Shown here: in pieces, positions 22,745 to 31,261 of the stretch | How positions within the stretch are numbered: the stretch's first letter is position 1 | How the letters are laid out: every line of letters starts with the position of its first letter | Assembly: GCF_002262875.1 (NCBI RefSeq) | Contig: NZ_NKYE01000013.1 | Coordinates: forward strand, 62,001-126,000 | Origin: Amycolatopsis antarctica | Lineage (GTDB): Bacteria > Actinomycetota > Actinomycetes > Mycobacteriales > Pseudonocardiaceae | Direction: 5' to 3' | DNA: 64,000 nt | Notes under the pieces: generated by a model | What the model saw: the letters and a program-made list of their open reading frames with translations, nothing else | What the model was told of the DNA's origin: nothing | Database searches by the model: none | Translations under genes and position numbers: made by a program

Positions 22745-23251
22745 GGCGTCCGGGCTCTTGTCGCCCTTCTCCTGGTTGACGTTGTCGGTCACGGCGATGA
22801 GCTGCGGGCCCTCCAGGTCGTTCGCGTAGGCCTCACGCTCGGCGTCGGTCCACCCGGAGGCGCCGGTGCGCCAGGCGGCCGCCAGCGGCACCACGTGGTC
22901 GATGTCGACGTCGCCCGCCTCGGTCCAGGTGGCGTCGTCGTAGGGGCTGGCCCAGGAGCCGGTGACCGCGCAGTCGGCGCCGACGTTGACGTCGGTCCCG
23001 TCGCGCTTGAGCACCTCGTCCCGGGTGTCGCAGCCCTCGCCCTGGTCGATCCAGTGGTTGAACTTCTCGCGGTCGTACCCGTCCTGCGAGCCGTCCGCCT
23101 GGACGGTCAGCTCGGCGAGCTGGCTCTTCGCGGTGGCGGCGTCCGGGATTCCCGGGGGCTCGGCGGCGGCGACACCCACCGCGCTGAGGCTGAGGGCGGC
23201 GGCGATTCCGGTAGCGGTGACTGAGTTGCGAACAGTGCGACGAGTGAACAC
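22616..23251 (-). CDS. Secreted HNH endonuclease (DUF1524/GmrSD C-terminal type)
   Basis: Exported nuclease of 211 residues. The N-terminal signal sequence is basic then hydrophobic (VTATGIAAALSLSAVGVAAA, cleavage near AEP). The HNH core reads DVDIDHVVPLAAAWRTG with the catalytic His, then LEGPQLIAVTDNVNQEKGDK with the Asn and the closing His/Lys position. Three Cys pairs (EGCDT, ADCAV, WCTY/ASC) suit an extracellular protein. It probably degrades environmental nucleic acids. The 3' 42 codons are duplicated at 20820-20946, marking this gene as the integration target of the adjacent element. Confidence 0.92.
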   Translation of the reverse strand: MFTRRTVRNSVTATGIAAALSLSAVGVAAAEPPGIPDAATAKSQLAELTVQADGSQDGYDREKFNHWIDQGEGCDTRDEVLKRDGTDVNVGADCAVTGSWASPYDDATWTEAGDVDIDHVVPLAAAWRTGASGWTDAEREAYANDLEGPQLIAVTDNVNQEKGDKSPDAWKPPSTGYWCTYASMWVGVKAKYELTVNEAEKTALDEMLASC

Positions 23252-23437
23252 TGCGCTGCCTCTCTGTGGGCCGGTTGGGGACTTTCCGACCTTTACTCAC
23301 GCGGGTGACTGTGGCAACACCTTCGGGTTAACGGCGTGGGATGTTCCTGTGCAACGCAGACGAAAGTCGTAGCCCAGTTGGCTGGTCAGGGCCGAAATCG
23401 GCCACTCGTCGGTGTCCGCGAGGGCACCGGGCCGCGA

Positions 23438-24103
23438 TCAGGCCAGCCCACGCACCAGGCGCAGATCCTCGGTGTGCCGGTACCAGGTCCAGCGCTTCAT
23501 CGGCCGCGGATGCCGGACGCCGTCGTAGGTCGGGATCGCCGGGACGCAGCCGAGCTGGAAGGCCCGGCCCGAGTACGTGATGCGGCGCTTGAACACAGCC
23601 CCCCGCGTCACCTGTGCGACGAGCCCCGGCCCGCCCGTGTCGTCCGCCTCCACGACGATCCGGCTCGCCTGCCCGCGCAGGGCGACCTCGTCGTCGCAGT
23701 ACGCCACGCCCCGCACCGGTCCCAGTTCGCCGCGTCCGACCAGCACACCCCCGGCGTCGTCGCGCAGCAACGGGACCGGGTCGACGTCGCCGGTGTTGGC
23801 CAGCGCCATCGCGCGGTCGGTGTCGGTGGGCAGGTCCCACAGACTCGCCACCGCGGAGGACTCCTCCGCGGGTACGTAGCCGATCGTCGTCGAGGCCAGC
23901 TTTTCCTTACGCAGCAAGCGAAGCACCACGGCCGCGAGGTCGGCGTCGGTGCCCACCACGACCAGGTGCGCCTGCCCCTCGGCGGGCAGCAGCGGGTCGA
24001 CGTCGGCCTTGCCTGGCCGTTCCGGCAGGTGGTGCACGCCCTCGGCGACGACCTCCGCGAGCGCGGGCACGGCACGCCCGCACACCAGCACCTGTCCGAT
24101 CAC
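23438..24103 (-). CDS. Conserved protein next to purA, possibly diacylglycerol-kinase-like fold
   Basis: A 221-residue protein. Its middle part follows the plan of diacylglycerol/NAD kinase-like domains: VVVGTDADLAAVVLRLLR, then TIGYVPAEESSAVASLWDLP, then PVPLLRDDAGGVLVGRGELG. The catalytic GGDGT motif is replaced by GTDAD, so kinase activity is doubtful. The C-terminal 60 residues contain RAFQLGCVPAIPTYDGVRHP and KRWTWYRHTEDLRLVRGLA. Start GTG (MIGQVLVCGR) with GGAGGA 8 bp upstream. It is divergent from purA, a position held in M. tuberculosis by Rv0358 (from memory). Confidence 0.7.
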   Translation of the reverse strand: MIGQVLVCGRAVPALAEVVAEGVHHLPERPGKADVDPLLPAEGQAHLVVVGTDADLAAVVLRLLRKEKLASTTIGYVPAEESSAVASLWDLPTDTDRAMALANTGDVDPVPLLRDDAGGVLVGRGELGPVRGVAYCDDEVALRGQASRIVVEADDTGGPGLVAQVTRGAVFKRRITYSGRAFQLGCVPAIPTYDGVRHPRPMKRWTWYRHTEDLRLVRGLA

Positions 24104-24220
24104 CGAGGGTCCTCCGTTACGCTCAAGCACCGGCATTCACCTGCGCCGCTGTCGCCGTGCGGACAGCCCGCGCCCGAGTCCGAGCTTCGAACAACTGCCG
24201 CCGAACAACTGGAGTGTCAC

Positions 24221-25516
24221 ATGCCGGCGATCGTGCTCATCGGAGCCCAGTGGGGCGACGAGGGGAAGGGCAAGGCCACCGACCTGATGGGCGACCGCGT
24301 CCAGTGGGTCGTGCGCTACCAGGGCGGCAACAACGCCGGGCACACCGTCGTGCTGCCGGGCGGGGAGAACTTCGCGCTGCACCTCATCCCCTCCGGCATC
24401 CTCACCCCCGGCACCACCAACGTCATCGGCAACGGCGTCGTCGTGGACCCGGGCGTGCTGCTCGACGAGCTGGCCGGCCTGGAAGCCCGCGACGTGGACA
24501 CCAGCAGGCTGCTGATCTCCGCCGACGCGCACTTGATCATGCCGTACCACGTGGCCATCGACAAAGTCACCGAGCGATACCTGGGCAGCCGCAAGATCGG
24601 CACCACCGGCCGCGGGATCGGGCCCTGTTACCAGGACAAGCTCGCCCGCGTCGGCGTGCGTGTGCAGGACCTGCTGGACGAGAAGATCTTCCGGCAGAAG
24701 GTCGAGGCCGCGCTCGAACTCAAGAACCAGATCCTGGTCAAGGTCTACAACCGCAAGGCGCTCGACGCCGACCAGGTCGCCGACGAGGTGCTGGCCGCGG
24801 GCGAGAAGTTCGCCCACCGCATCGCCGACACCCGGCTGGAGTTGAACAAGGCGCTGGAACGCGGCGAGACCGTGCTGCTGGAGGGCTCGCAGGGCACCCT
24901 GCTCGACGTCGACCACGGCACGTACCCGTTCGTCACCTCGTCCAACCCGACCTCCGGCGGGGCGTCCGCGGGTTCCGGTATCGGACCGGGCCGCATCGGC
25001 ACCGTGCTCGGCATCCTCAAGGCGTACACCACGCGTGTCGGCTCCGGCCCGTTCCCGACCGAGCTCACCGACGATGCCGGCGAGGCGCTGCGCAAGAAGG
25101 GCGGCGAGTTCGGCGTCACCACCGGCCGCTCCCGGCGCACCGGCTGGTTCGACGCCGTCATCGCCCGCTACGCCGTGCGCGTCAACGGCATCACCGACTA
25201 CTTCCTCACCAAGCTGGACGTGCTGTCCGGGCTGGAGCGGGTGCCGGTGTGCGTCGGCTACGAGGTGGACGGCTTCCGCACCGAGGACATGCCGATGACG
25301 CAGACCGACGTGCACCACGCCGTCCCGGTCTACGAGGAGCTGCCCGGCTGGTGGGAGGACCTCTCCGAGTGCCGCTCGTTCGAGGACCTGCCGGTGAACG
25401 CGCAGCGCTATGTCGAGCGGCTGGAGGAACTCTCCGGCGCCCGGATCTCCGCGATCGGCGTGGGCCCCGGCCGGGAGCAGACCATCGTCCGGCACGACTG
25501 GATGAAGGGCGCCTGA
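24221..25516 (+). CDS. purA: Adenylosuccinate synthetase
   Basis: Cytosolic GTP-dependent enzyme (431 aa) joining IMP and aspartate, the first committed step to AMP. The N-terminal P-loop-like GAQWGDEGKGKATD holds the catalytic Asp and GTP site. GNNAGHTV carries the catalytic His. Further family motifs are GTTGRGIGPCY, EGSQGTLLDVDHGTYPFVTS, GVTTGRSRRTGWFDA and TKLDVLSG. Length and all active-site motifs are intact. The ATG is chosen for MPAIVLIGAQWGDEGKG. It works in the same branch as purB (44.3 kb) in this window. Confidence 0.98.
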   Translation: MPAIVLIGAQWGDEGKGKATDLMGDRVQWVVRYQGGNNAGHTVVLPGGENFALHLIPSGILTPGTTNVIGNGVVVDPGVLLDELAGLEARDVDTSRLLISADAHLIMPYHVAIDKVTERYLGSRKIGTTGRGIGPCYQDKLARVGVRVQDLLDEKIFRQKVEAALELKNQILVKVYNRKALDADQVADEVLAAGEKFAHRIADTRLELNKALERGETVLLEGSQGTLLDVDHGTYPFVTSSNPTSGGASAGSGIGPGRIGTVLGILKAYTTRVGSGPFPTELTDDAGEALRKKGGEFGVTTGRSRRTGWFDAVIARYAVRVNGITDYFLTKLDVLSGLERVPVCVGYEVDGFRTEDMPMTQTDVHHAVPVYEELPGWWEDLSECRSFEDLPVNAQRYVERLEELSGARISAIGVGPGREQTIVRHDWMKGA

Positions 25517-25541
25517 CCCGCTCCCGCGAAACCCGCCGGCC

Positions 25542-26822
25542 TCAGCCCACGCGCCCGGCGATCGCCTTGGCCAGCGGTTCCAGCCGGGCGCGCATGTCGG
25601 CGCCGGTCCATTCGGCGTTGCCGTTGGACAGGCCGCAGTCGACGGTCACCAGGTGGAAGCCCGCGGTGAACTGAAGGCTGAACGCGCCGCCGGCTCGGAC
25701 CACGCCGAACACGGCGGTGTCGCCGATGCCCGGAACGTCGACGGCCTCGGCGATCCGCTCGCGGTTGCGCCTGAGTTCCTCCTGGGCGGCACCGGCGTCG
25801 GGGAACGCGGTCACCGTGACGTTCGGGGTCATGTCGCCGTCCAGGAAGGTGGTGCCCTCCGGGGCGGGGAGGCCGGTGTTCTCCGAGGCGGAGGTCCGCC
25901 TGCACTTGGTGATCACCGGCGAGCCCGCCGTGGTGTTGTAGGAGCGGTCGATGTTCGTCGGGTCGACGGCGTACTTGGTCGCCGACTGGAAGTCCTCGCC
26001 GGTGAAGACCGCGCAGGCGTCGGTGACGATTCGCTTGTCACCCGTGGAGAGTTCGCCGAGCCCGCGTGGTTCGCCCGGCGGGTTCTTCATGGCGGTGGTG
26101 ATCGACTCGACGGCACCGGCCATCGTGACGTCCTGGATCGGGGCCTTGTCGTTGCCCCAGCTCAGATCGAGCTTCGCCGACACGTTCCGGTGTCGCCATG
26201 CCACGATCGCCCGGCCGTCGGATTCCTCGACGATGGCGTCCGGGGCGCCCTCCAGCGGCCGTCCCTCCGCACTGGGCGCGGGTGCCTCGCCGGGGGTGTG
26301 CTTCAGTTCCACGCTCACGGCACGGAAAGCCGCATCCGCACGGTCCTCCGGCGAGACGTGGCACTTCGAGCTCACACCGTGGATCCACGAGGCGCGCTCA
26401 CCCTCGGCGACCGGTGGCAGGGGGTCGGCGTAGGTCTCCTGCACGTTCAGCCGGCCAGAGCCGGCCGTCCCGATCAGCGACGCCACGCTGCTCGGGTCGA
26501 AGACGCCGCAGGCGTTGACGTAGGGGTACCCGCCGACGCAGTAGTCACCGGCGCACTCCCCGGCCTGGGCACCCCCGCCGGGGCCGCCGCCGTCGTTCCC
26601 GGAGTCGCGGACCACCAGGAACGTGACGCCCCCGGCGAACAGCACCACCACGAGACCGACCACCGTCCACATCAGCCCTCGCCGTCGCCGGGGCGGCGGA
26701 GGCGCGCCGTGGCCAGGCTGCTGCCCGGCCGGGTAGCCCGCCCACGGCTGCTGTCCGGGGTACGGGCCGTGGCCGGGACCGTGCGCTCCGGGAGGGGGCG
26801 GATACGGCGGTGGTGTCGACAT
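25542..26822 (-). CDS. Membrane-anchored extracellular protein with Pro-rich cytoplasmic N-terminus
   Basis: A 426-residue protein. Residues 1-50 are Pro/Gly/Gln-rich (YPPPPGAHGPGHGPYPGQQP), then RRRRG and a TM helix (LMWTVVGLVVVLFAGGVTFL). About 340 extracellular residues follow after a Gly-rich linker. The outer part contains two similar halves, each with Cys and an ACGVF/ACAVF strand (NACGVFDPSSVASLIG, TDACAVFTGEDFQSATKY), as in tandem DUF3558-like domains. AGGTGA precedes the ATG. Function unknown. It is convergent with purA. Confidence 0.82.
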   Translation of the reverse strand: MSTPPPYPPPPGAHGPGHGPYPGQQPWAGYPAGQQPGHGAPPPPRRRRGLMWTVVGLVVVLFAGGVTFLVVRDSGNDGGGPGGGAQAGECAGDYCVGGYPYVNACGVFDPSSVASLIGTAGSGRLNVQETYADPLPPVAEGERASWIHGVSSKCHVSPEDRADAAFRAVSVELKHTPGEAPAPSAEGRPLEGAPDAIVEESDGRAIVAWRHRNVSAKLDLSWGNDKAPIQDVTMAGAVESITTAMKNPPGEPRGLGELSTGDKRIVTDACAVFTGEDFQSATKYAVDPTNIDRSYNTTAGSPVITKCRRTSASENTGLPAPEGTTFLDGDMTPNVTVTAFPDAGAAQEELRRNRERIAEAVDVPGIGDTAVFGVVRAGGAFSLQFTAGFHLVTVDCGLSNGNAEWTGADMRARLEPLAKAIAGRVG

Positions 26823-26894
26823 GCGCGTCACCTAACCACAACCGAATCACCCGAATGGGGCGATTGCCGTCCCTCGGCCGGACCCCTTCGCGCC

Positions 26895-27395
26895 CTACGT
26901 TGCGAACCCGGTGCGCACGGGCGTCTCGTTGCGGAACAGGTCGAGCACCGGGCAGTGCTCGTCCACCTGGCGGCGCAGTTCGGCGTACTGCTCGGCGTCC
27001 GCCGGACCGGACAGCTCGACGCGCACGCTGATGCCGGAGAAGCCGGGCCGGGCGCTGAACGAGAAGCCGAGGAATCCGCGCAGGTCCAGGTCGCCCTCGA
27101 CGGTGACCTCGACGGCGTCCAGCGGGATGCCGAGCCGGGCGGCCCAGAACTGGTAGGTGATCACCTGGCAGGAACCGAGCGAGGCGAGCGCGTACTCGAC
27201 CGGGTTGGCGGCGGTGTCCTCGCCGCCCAGCGCCGCCGGTTCGTCCACCGTGACCTTGTGGTCCCGTACCCGGACGTCCACCCGGGTCCGGGTGTGTGGG
27301 ACGAGGGTGGCGTGGGTGGTGAAGCTCGCCGCGGCCTTGCGCGGGTCGTTGTCGACGGCTGTCCGGGTGCCTTCGATGACGTCTGTCAGGGACAC
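26895..27395 (-). CDS. OsmC family peroxiredoxin-like protein
   Basis: A 166-residue OsmC/Ohr-fold protein, expected to detoxify organic hydroperoxides or act as a redox thiol protein. The two conserved cysteines are in ALASLGSCQVITY and VDEHCPVLDL. The N-terminal half carries GGEDTAANPVEYALASLG, the family signature. The gene stands alone with about 190 bp of apparently feature-free sequence before the antiporter gene. Confidence 0.92.
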   Translation of the reverse strand: MSLTDVIEGTRTAVDNDPRKAAASFTTHATLVPHTRTRVDVRVRDHKVTVDEPAALGGEDTAANPVEYALASLGSCQVITYQFWAARLGIPLDAVEVTVEGDLDLRGFLGFSFSARPGFSGISVRVELSGPADAEQYAELRRQVDEHCPVLDLFRNETPVRTGFAT

Positions 27396-27582
27396 GTTGT
27401 CTCCGCTCGTCGGGCCGGTACTGCTCTGCCGGTCGCAGTGTGCCGCCGTTCGCGGGCTTCGTGCCGGGCGTCCTGCATCGTGGGCAAAACCCTTGTCACC
27501 GAAGGGAAAGCTTGCGCGAACGTCATCTGTCTGATGTGGACATTGATTTCAACGTGCACGAAAGTCGTCGCTGCTGGAACGG

Positions 27583-29235
27583 TCAGGACAGCCGGGAGGT
27601 CAGGGTCTGCGAGAGTGCCATCTCCTCCAGGTCCAGCTCTCGCAGCACCTTGCGCAGCACCTCGTCGCCGAGCCTGCCCTCGGCCCGTTCGATCAGCAGC
27701 GCCTCCCGCTGGGTGACGAGAAGTTCCTTGCGTGCCTTGGCGAACGCCGCGTGCGGACTGGTCTCCCGTTCCTCGGCGGTCAGCGAGATGGCGGCCACCG
27801 CACCCCGGTAGCGCGTCTCCACCAGCGAACGCAGCCGGGCTGCCAGCTTCTCCGCCCGTTCCGGCGAGACGTCCAGGCCGGCCAGCATCTCCGGCAGGAT
27901 CTCGTCCAGCCTGCGCAGCGCCGCGTCCATCGCCGCCGAGCGGGCGGCCAGTTCCTCCGCCTCGTCCCGCTCGGCCTCACCCGCGTCGCGCACCCCCAGC
28001 CGCCGGATCAGCGCGGGCAGCGTCAGCCCCTGCAGCAGCAGAGTGCCGACGGCGACGGTGAACGCGAAGAGCTGGATCTCCTCCCGGCCGGGGAACGGCG
28101 CCCCGGACGCGGTGGTCAGCGGCACCCCGGCCGCGGCGGCGAGGGTGACCACCCCACGCATTCCGGTCCAGGACAGCACGCTGAGGTACCGCCAGGACGG
28201 CGCCGCGCGTTCCCGGCCGAACAGGCGCAGCGCCTGCGGCAGCGAGGCGCTGACGAAGACGTACGGGATCCGCACCACGATCGTCACCGCCAGCACCACC
28301 CCGGCGGCGACGATCAGCGTCGTGTTGTCGATCCCGGAGCTGTCCATCCCGGCCAGCACCGTCGGCAACTGCAGGCCCATCAAGGCGAACACCAGCGCTT
28401 CGAGCAGCACGTCGATCGACGCCCACACCGACCGGTCCTGTATCCGGGTCGCCGGGCCCGCACGCAGCGACTGGTTGCCCAGGTACAGCCCGGCGGCGAC
28501 CACGGCCAGCACCCCGGAACCGCTGAACGACTCGGAGAACGGGTGCAGTTCCTCGGCCACCACGTACACGGCGAACGGCACGATGATGCCGAACGTCGAT
28601 TCCAGCAGCGGATCGTCCAGCTTCCGGCGCACCAGGCTGACCAGCATCCCCGTCGCCAGCCCGACGGCGATACCCAGCACGGCGGCCACCGCGAAGACGG
28701 CGAAGCCCTGCCCGATCGAGCCGGCCGTGCCGAGCGCGGCGGCGAGGGCGATCTTGTACAGCGTCAGCGCGGCGGCATCGTTGACCAGGCTCTCCCCGGT
28801 CAGCACCGTCATCAGCCGCCGGGGCAGGCCGAGCCGCCTGCCGATCGCGGCCGCGGTGACCGCGTCCGGTGGCGCTACCACGGCACCCAGCACCAGCGCC
28901 GAGGCCAGCGGGAGCTGTGGCAGCAGCAGGTGCACGGTGAAGCCGACGACCACGGCCGTCACGACGACCAGCACCACGCCGAGCGCGATGATCGGGCGCA
29001 GTCCCGCCCGGAACTGCGCAGCCGAACTGTCCAGCGAGGTGGAGTACAGCAGCGGCGGCAGTACCAGCGTCAGGATCAGCTCGGGATCGAACTCGATCGC
29101 CGGCATCCTGGGAACGAACGACACGGCCAGCGCCACCACGACGATCAGCAGCGGCGCGGACAGGTTGCAGCGGCGCGCGACGGCGGTCAGCCCGAGGGAG
29201 CCCGCGAGCACGGCCGTCAACGTCAGGATCTCCAT
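27583..29235 (-). CDS. Na+/H+ antiporter, CPA1 family
   Basis: A 550-residue cation/proton exchanger. Twelve or so TM helices occupy residues 1-410, with LPPLLYSTSLD, the ion-site stretch VVAPPDAVTAAAIGRRLG and the CPA1 signature GESLVNDAAALTLYK. A soluble C-terminal domain of about 140 residues is helical and charged (DEAEELAARSAAMDAAL), likely regulatory or dimeric. AGGAGG precedes the ATG. It maintains pH and sodium balance. It is divergent from an LLM oxidoreductase gene. Confidence 0.95.
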   Translation of the reverse strand: MEILTLTAVLAGSLGLTAVARRCNLSAPLLIVVVALAVSFVPRMPAIEFDPELILTLVLPPLLYSTSLDSSAAQFRAGLRPIIALGVVLVVVTAVVVGFTVHLLLPQLPLASALVLGAVVAPPDAVTAAAIGRRLGLPRRLMTVLTGESLVNDAAALTLYKIALAAALGTAGSIGQGFAVFAVAAVLGIAVGLATGMLVSLVRRKLDDPLLESTFGIIVPFAVYVVAEELHPFSESFSGSGVLAVVAAGLYLGNQSLRAGPATRIQDRSVWASIDVLLEALVFALMGLQLPTVLAGMDSSGIDNTTLIVAAGVVLAVTIVVRIPYVFVSASLPQALRLFGRERAAPSWRYLSVLSWTGMRGVVTLAAAAGVPLTTASGAPFPGREEIQLFAFTVAVGTLLLQGLTLPALIRRLGVRDAGEAERDEAEELAARSAAMDAALRRLDEILPEMLAGLDVSPERAEKLAARLRSLVETRYRGAVAAISLTAEERETSPHAAFAKARKELLVTQREALLIERAEGRLGDEVLRKVLRELDLEEMALSQTLTSRLS

Positions 29236-29360
29236 CGGTGACCTCCTGGTGGAAGATCCTCGCCGCAGCCGCGCCCGCGCGCACCTCGCCCGGTGCCTGG
29301 TGTGCGCTCCCGGTATGTGGGACGGGAATGCGGCGGGTTCGGGGACGGTTCCATCAGGGC

Positions 29361-30287
29361 ATGACGATCGGGGTAGCTCTTCCGCCGGGTCCGCGCGACA
29401 TCGGGCCGAACGCCGTGGACGTACTCGTCCGGCTGGCCGGGGAGGCCGCCGCGCACGGCCTCACCTCCGCCTGGTTCCCGCAACTGCTGGACGTGGACGC
29501 GGTCACCGTCGCCGCCCTCGCCGGGCGCGAGGTGCCGGGGATCGCCGTGGGCACCGCGGTGGTGCCACTGCATCCGCGGCACCCGCTGCTGCTGGCGAGC
29601 CTGGCGCAGACCGCGCAGGCGGCGACCGGCGGACGGTTCGCCCTCGGTCTGGGCGCCGGGTCGGACGCGCTGCTGAGCCAGGCGTACGGCACGCCGGTGC
29701 CGCCATTCGCCACCCACCTGCGCGAGTACCTGACGGCGTTGCGCACCGTCGTCGACGGCGGCGAACTCGCTTTCGACGGGCACACGCTGCGTTCCCATCC
29801 GCCGTTCTCCACCGCCGTCGCCGGGGCCGATCCGGTGCCACTGCTGGTCGCCGCGATGGGACCGAAAGCGGTCCGGGTGACCGGCGAACTCGCCGACGGC
29901 ACCCTGCCCTTCCTCGCCGGTCCACGGGTGCTGGCCGACCGGATCGTGCCGAAAACGGCCGAGGCCGCCACCGCGGCGGGGCGTCCGGATCCCCGGATCA
30001 TCGCGCTCGTCCCGGTGATCGTCACCTCCGATGTGGACGGTGCGCGGGAACGGGTGGCCGAGGCGTTCGCCTTGTACGACCGGATCCCGTCGTACCAGCG
30101 GGTGATAGCCGAGGGCGGTTACGCGCACGCCAGGGAACTCGCGGTGATCGGTGACGAGCGGACCGTTTCGGCGGCCCTGCGCGACTACCGCGACGCGGGG
30201 GCCACCGAGATCGTCGGCACCCAAACCGGGCTCACCGGCGACGCCGACCGGCATCGCACCTGGGAACTGCTCGGCTCGCTGGCCTGA
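29361..30287 (+). CDS. LLM-class F420-dependent oxidoreductase (TIGR03564-like)
   Basis: A 308-residue luciferase-like monooxygenase fold. It starts MTIGVALPPGPRDIGPNAVD. Typical segments are LTSAWFPQLLDVDAVTVAAL, IAVGTAVVPLHPRHPLLLAS, RFALGLGAGSDAL and LLVAAMGPKAVRV. The pattern matches the actinobacterial F420-dependent subfamily. The substrate is unknown. It converges with the serine protease gene with only 3 bp between stops. Confidence 0.9.
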   Translation: MTIGVALPPGPRDIGPNAVDVLVRLAGEAAAHGLTSAWFPQLLDVDAVTVAALAGREVPGIAVGTAVVPLHPRHPLLLASLAQTAQAATGGRFALGLGAGSDALLSQAYGTPVPPFATHLREYLTALRTVVDGGELAFDGHTLRSHPPFSTAVAGADPVPLLVAAMGPKAVRVTGELADGTLPFLAGPRVLADRIVPKTAEAATAAGRPDPRIIALVPVIVTSDVDGARERVAEAFALYDRIPSYQRVIAEGGYAHARELAVIGDERTVSAALRDYRDAGATEIVGTQTGLTGDADRHRTWELLGSLA

Positions 30288-30290
30288 ACG

Positions 30291-31121
30291 TCAGCGCGAG
30301 ACGGGTACCAGGGCGGCGACGTCCGCGAAGGCGTTGAAGCCCGCCGTGCCACACGGTGCGCCCGTCGTCTCCATGGCGAAGCTGAAGATCCCCGCCAGCC
30401 GTGGCACCTCGTGCTCGTCGCGGACCACCAGCGGGCCACCGCTGTCGCCGAAACAGGCCTGCACGCGCTGCGCCGGTCCCGGCTCCCGCAGGTCCTGGGC
30501 GCACAGCACCGAGGGACCATCCACCGTCGCGGCGGTCTGCGCGGCGCAGTGCTCGTCGGTGGTCAGCGTGAGCCCGCCGCGTCGCAGCACGTCGCTGACG
30601 CCCGCGTCCGGGCCGGTGATGCCGTGCCCGTACAACGCGGCGGGCGTGCCCGCGACGGGCGGCGCGTCGACCGGGCGCAGCACGGGCACGCCGGCGATCG
30701 GCCGGTCCAGTCGTACCTCGGCGAGATCGTTGCGGGCACTGGACAGGCTCGGCTGCTCCGGGGCCTCCGGCGAGGGCAGGATCTCGTACCCCGGCGCCAC
30801 GGTCACCGCGCCGATGTCGCGCACCTCGCCGGGGTCCTGTGACAGCACCGACGCTCCGAGGTGTACCTCGACCCCGGCCGGGTCCACGCCGTCCAGGCAG
30901 TGCGCCGCCGTGAGCACCCGGTTCGGTGCCACCAGCGCCCCGCCGCAGGACGCCCGCTCCGGCAGCGGCCCGGTGCCCTTCACCGCGAAGGTCGCCATCC
31001 ACGGCGCCTCGGCCGCCTCCGGCACGGGCGTACCGCCGGTCATGGCCGACGCGGGGGCGGCGCACCAGGCGCAGGCCGCGGCGAGCAGTGCGGTACCGAG
31101 CAGTCGGGCGGGTGTTCGCAA
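30291..31121 (-). CDS. Secreted trypsin-like serine protease (S1 family)
   Basis: A 276-residue exported protease. The signal peptide (MRTPARLLGTALLAAACAWC, cleavage after ASA) leads into MTGGTPVPEAAEAPWMATFA, which resembles a zymogen activation region without a long propeptide. The catalytic triad is His in VLTAAHCLDG, Asp in SARNDLAEVRL and Ser in CFGDSGGPLVV. The GDSGGP pocket and Cys pairs are intact, so it should be active. Confidence 0.94.
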   Translation of the reverse strand: MRTPARLLGTALLAAACAWCAAPASAMTGGTPVPEAAEAPWMATFAVKGTGPLPERASCGGALVAPNRVLTAAHCLDGVDPAGVEVHLGASVLSQDPGEVRDIGAVTVAPGYEILPSPEAPEQPSLSSARNDLAEVRLDRPIAGVPVLRPVDAPPVAGTPAALYGHGITGPDAGVSDVLRRGGLTLTTDEHCAAQTAATVDGPSVLCAQDLREPGPAQRVQACFGDSGGPLVVRDEHEVPRLAGIFSFAMETTGAPCGTAGFNAFADVAALVPVSR

Positions 31122-31201
31122 GGTTGCCTCCGGTCGTCTCCGTCACCACATTTGTCCGCAGTGGACAGAGGCGAACGTACTTCGTTGCCCGGTAAGCACA
31201 A

Positions 31202-31238
31202 CGGCCGGTCGGCCGGAAAGAATCCGGTCGACCGGCCG
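31202..31238 (-). terminator. Terminator after glycerophosphodiesterase gene
   Basis: Arms 31202-31216 and 31224-31238 (CGGCCGGTCGGCCGG with CCGGTCGACCGGCCG, one mismatch) and a 7-nt AT-rich loop, 24 bp beyond the gene's stop. Confidence 0.7.
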
Positions 31239-31261
31239 AGGCCGTCCACGTGTGCGAGGTG

